Source: Nonomuraea lactucae (GTDB lineage Bacteria > Actinomycetota > Actinomycetes > Streptosporangiales > Streptosporangiaceae). From it: 51,984 nt of DNA. The position numbers and the translations under genes are program-made. Within the stretch, counting starts at the first letter, position 1. Every line of letters begins with the position of its first letter. Positions 51,603 to 51,984 of this stretch are shown here, piece by piece. The notes below the pieces were generated by a model. That model saw nothing but the letters and a program-made list of their open reading frames with translations, was not told where the DNA came from and searched no databases. The stretch lies in NCBI RefSeq assembly GCF_003313395.1, contig NZ_QNFZ01000061.1, forward strand, positions 1-51,984. Reading direction: 5' to 3'.

Positions 51603-51984
51603 GGCGTGTCCTTCGTCGCGGAACGGTCGCAGGTCGCGGAGCCGGTGGGTGCAGGCAGGGCGGCGGGAAGGGCGGCGGCCAGCCGGTCGACGCGGCCGGA
51701 CAGGTCGGTGAAGGCATGCTCGAAGGCGTCGTCGGTGTCGGCGGGCACGGGGTCGGGCACCGACCAGTGCAGGTTCGGCCGGGTGGGGAGATGTTCGTAG
51801 GCGTTTTCGTAGGCGTTGTCGCAGACCGCCACCACCAGGTCACCGGGACCGACGGTGTCGCGAAGGTGGGCGGTAGCGTGCGTGTCCAGGCTCAGCCGGT
51901 GGCGGCGGGCCACCGCGATCGCCCGCGGATGCACGCGCGAGGCGGGGTCGGTGCCGGCCGAGGCCGCGGGCAGGCGGCTGCGCC
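51599..51984 (-). CDS. low-molecular-weight phosphatase/ArsC-like protein, 5' end outside window
   Basis: The C-terminal 128 residues of a second phosphatase-fold protein: AASAGTDPASRVHPRAIAVA, RRHRLSLDTHATAHLRD, VVAVCDNAYENAYEHLP, WSVPDPVPADTDDAFEHAF. The open frame continues to the window edge at 51984, so the Cys-X5-Arg loop is outside. Its stop overlaps the ArsC start. It is likely the leading or preceding gene of the arsenic operon. LMW-PTP-like proteins of this kind in ars operons are thought to be ArsC paralogues. Confidence 0.85.
   Translation of the reverse strand, partial: RSRLPAASAGTDPASRVHPRAIAVARRHRLSLDTHATAHLRDTVGPGDLVVAVCDNAYENAYEHLPTRPNLHWSVPDPVPADTDDAFEHAFTDLSGRVDRLAAALPAALPAPTGSATCDRSATKDTP

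Noticed and set aside
1-51984. CRISPR array or toxin-antitoxin system
   Set aside because: No regularly spaced repeats and no recognised Cas, toxin or antitoxin gene were found on either strand.

Overview
The window is GC-rich actinobacterial DNA. Codon use, GTG/TTG starts, ATGA/GTGA start-stop overlaps, mycothiol-type ArsC, DUF1918, Rv1733c-like and CtpF-like genes suggest a soil actinomycete, possibly Streptosporangiales-like; the genus is inference only. No rRNA, tRNA or CRISPR array was seen.

Layout. 1-10.9 kb is an insertion graveyard: remnants of IS630, two different IS982-type elements, IS1182, IS256, IS3 and two tyrosine recombinases. Among them sit two intact regulator/target pairs (TetR with a divergent NmrA-type reductase, TetR with a divergent SDR), each with paired palindromic operators, plus AraC and HTH-regulator fragments. 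10.98-13.35 kb holds an SDR divergent from a MaoC hydratase/MDR reductase pair. 13.6-16.1 kb holds a TetR gene apparently split by an IS21-like cassette with about 75-bp inverted repeats. The cassette carries a truncated istA, a winged-helix regulator and a STAS-domain gene. 16.5-36.1 kb is a large catabolic island. Leftward genes are P450, 3Fe-4S ferredoxin, ferredoxin reductase, alpha/beta hydrolase, acetoacetyl-CoA-synthetase-like ligase, two-domain VOC (extradiol-type) dioxygenase, FAH-family hydrolase and IclR. Rightward genes are GntR, FAD monooxygenase, thiolase, SDRs, MDR, MaoC, an APH-type kinase and three acyl-CoA dehydrogenases. Together they would hydroxylate a cyclic or aromatic substrate, cleave its ring, and beta-oxidise the product. 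The substrate is not readable from sequence.

36.6-47.5 kb resembles the mycobacterial DosR dormancy regulon: CtpF-like P-type ATPase, Rv2004c-like kinase/ATPase, tandem universal stress protein, Hsp20, Rv1733c-like protein and DUF1918. MgtE-like and PolX genes are mixed in. Several members are decayed (LysR, Rv2004c-like, PolX, FBPase). 47.5-50 kb is an ABC exporter pair. 50.4 kb to the end is an arsenic operon (phosphatase, ArsC, aquaglyceroporin).

A recurring theme is gene damage. Frameshifts come from small tandem duplications (16 bp in IS1182, 20 bp in LysR). In-frame internal deletions occur in operon genes: an acyl-CoA dehydrogenase missing three blocks, an SDR collapsed to 30 codons, and an aquaporin missing its middle. 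Because the deletions keep the reading frame in translationally coupled operons, they may be tolerated to preserve downstream expression. Assembly or sequencing artefact must be excluded first.
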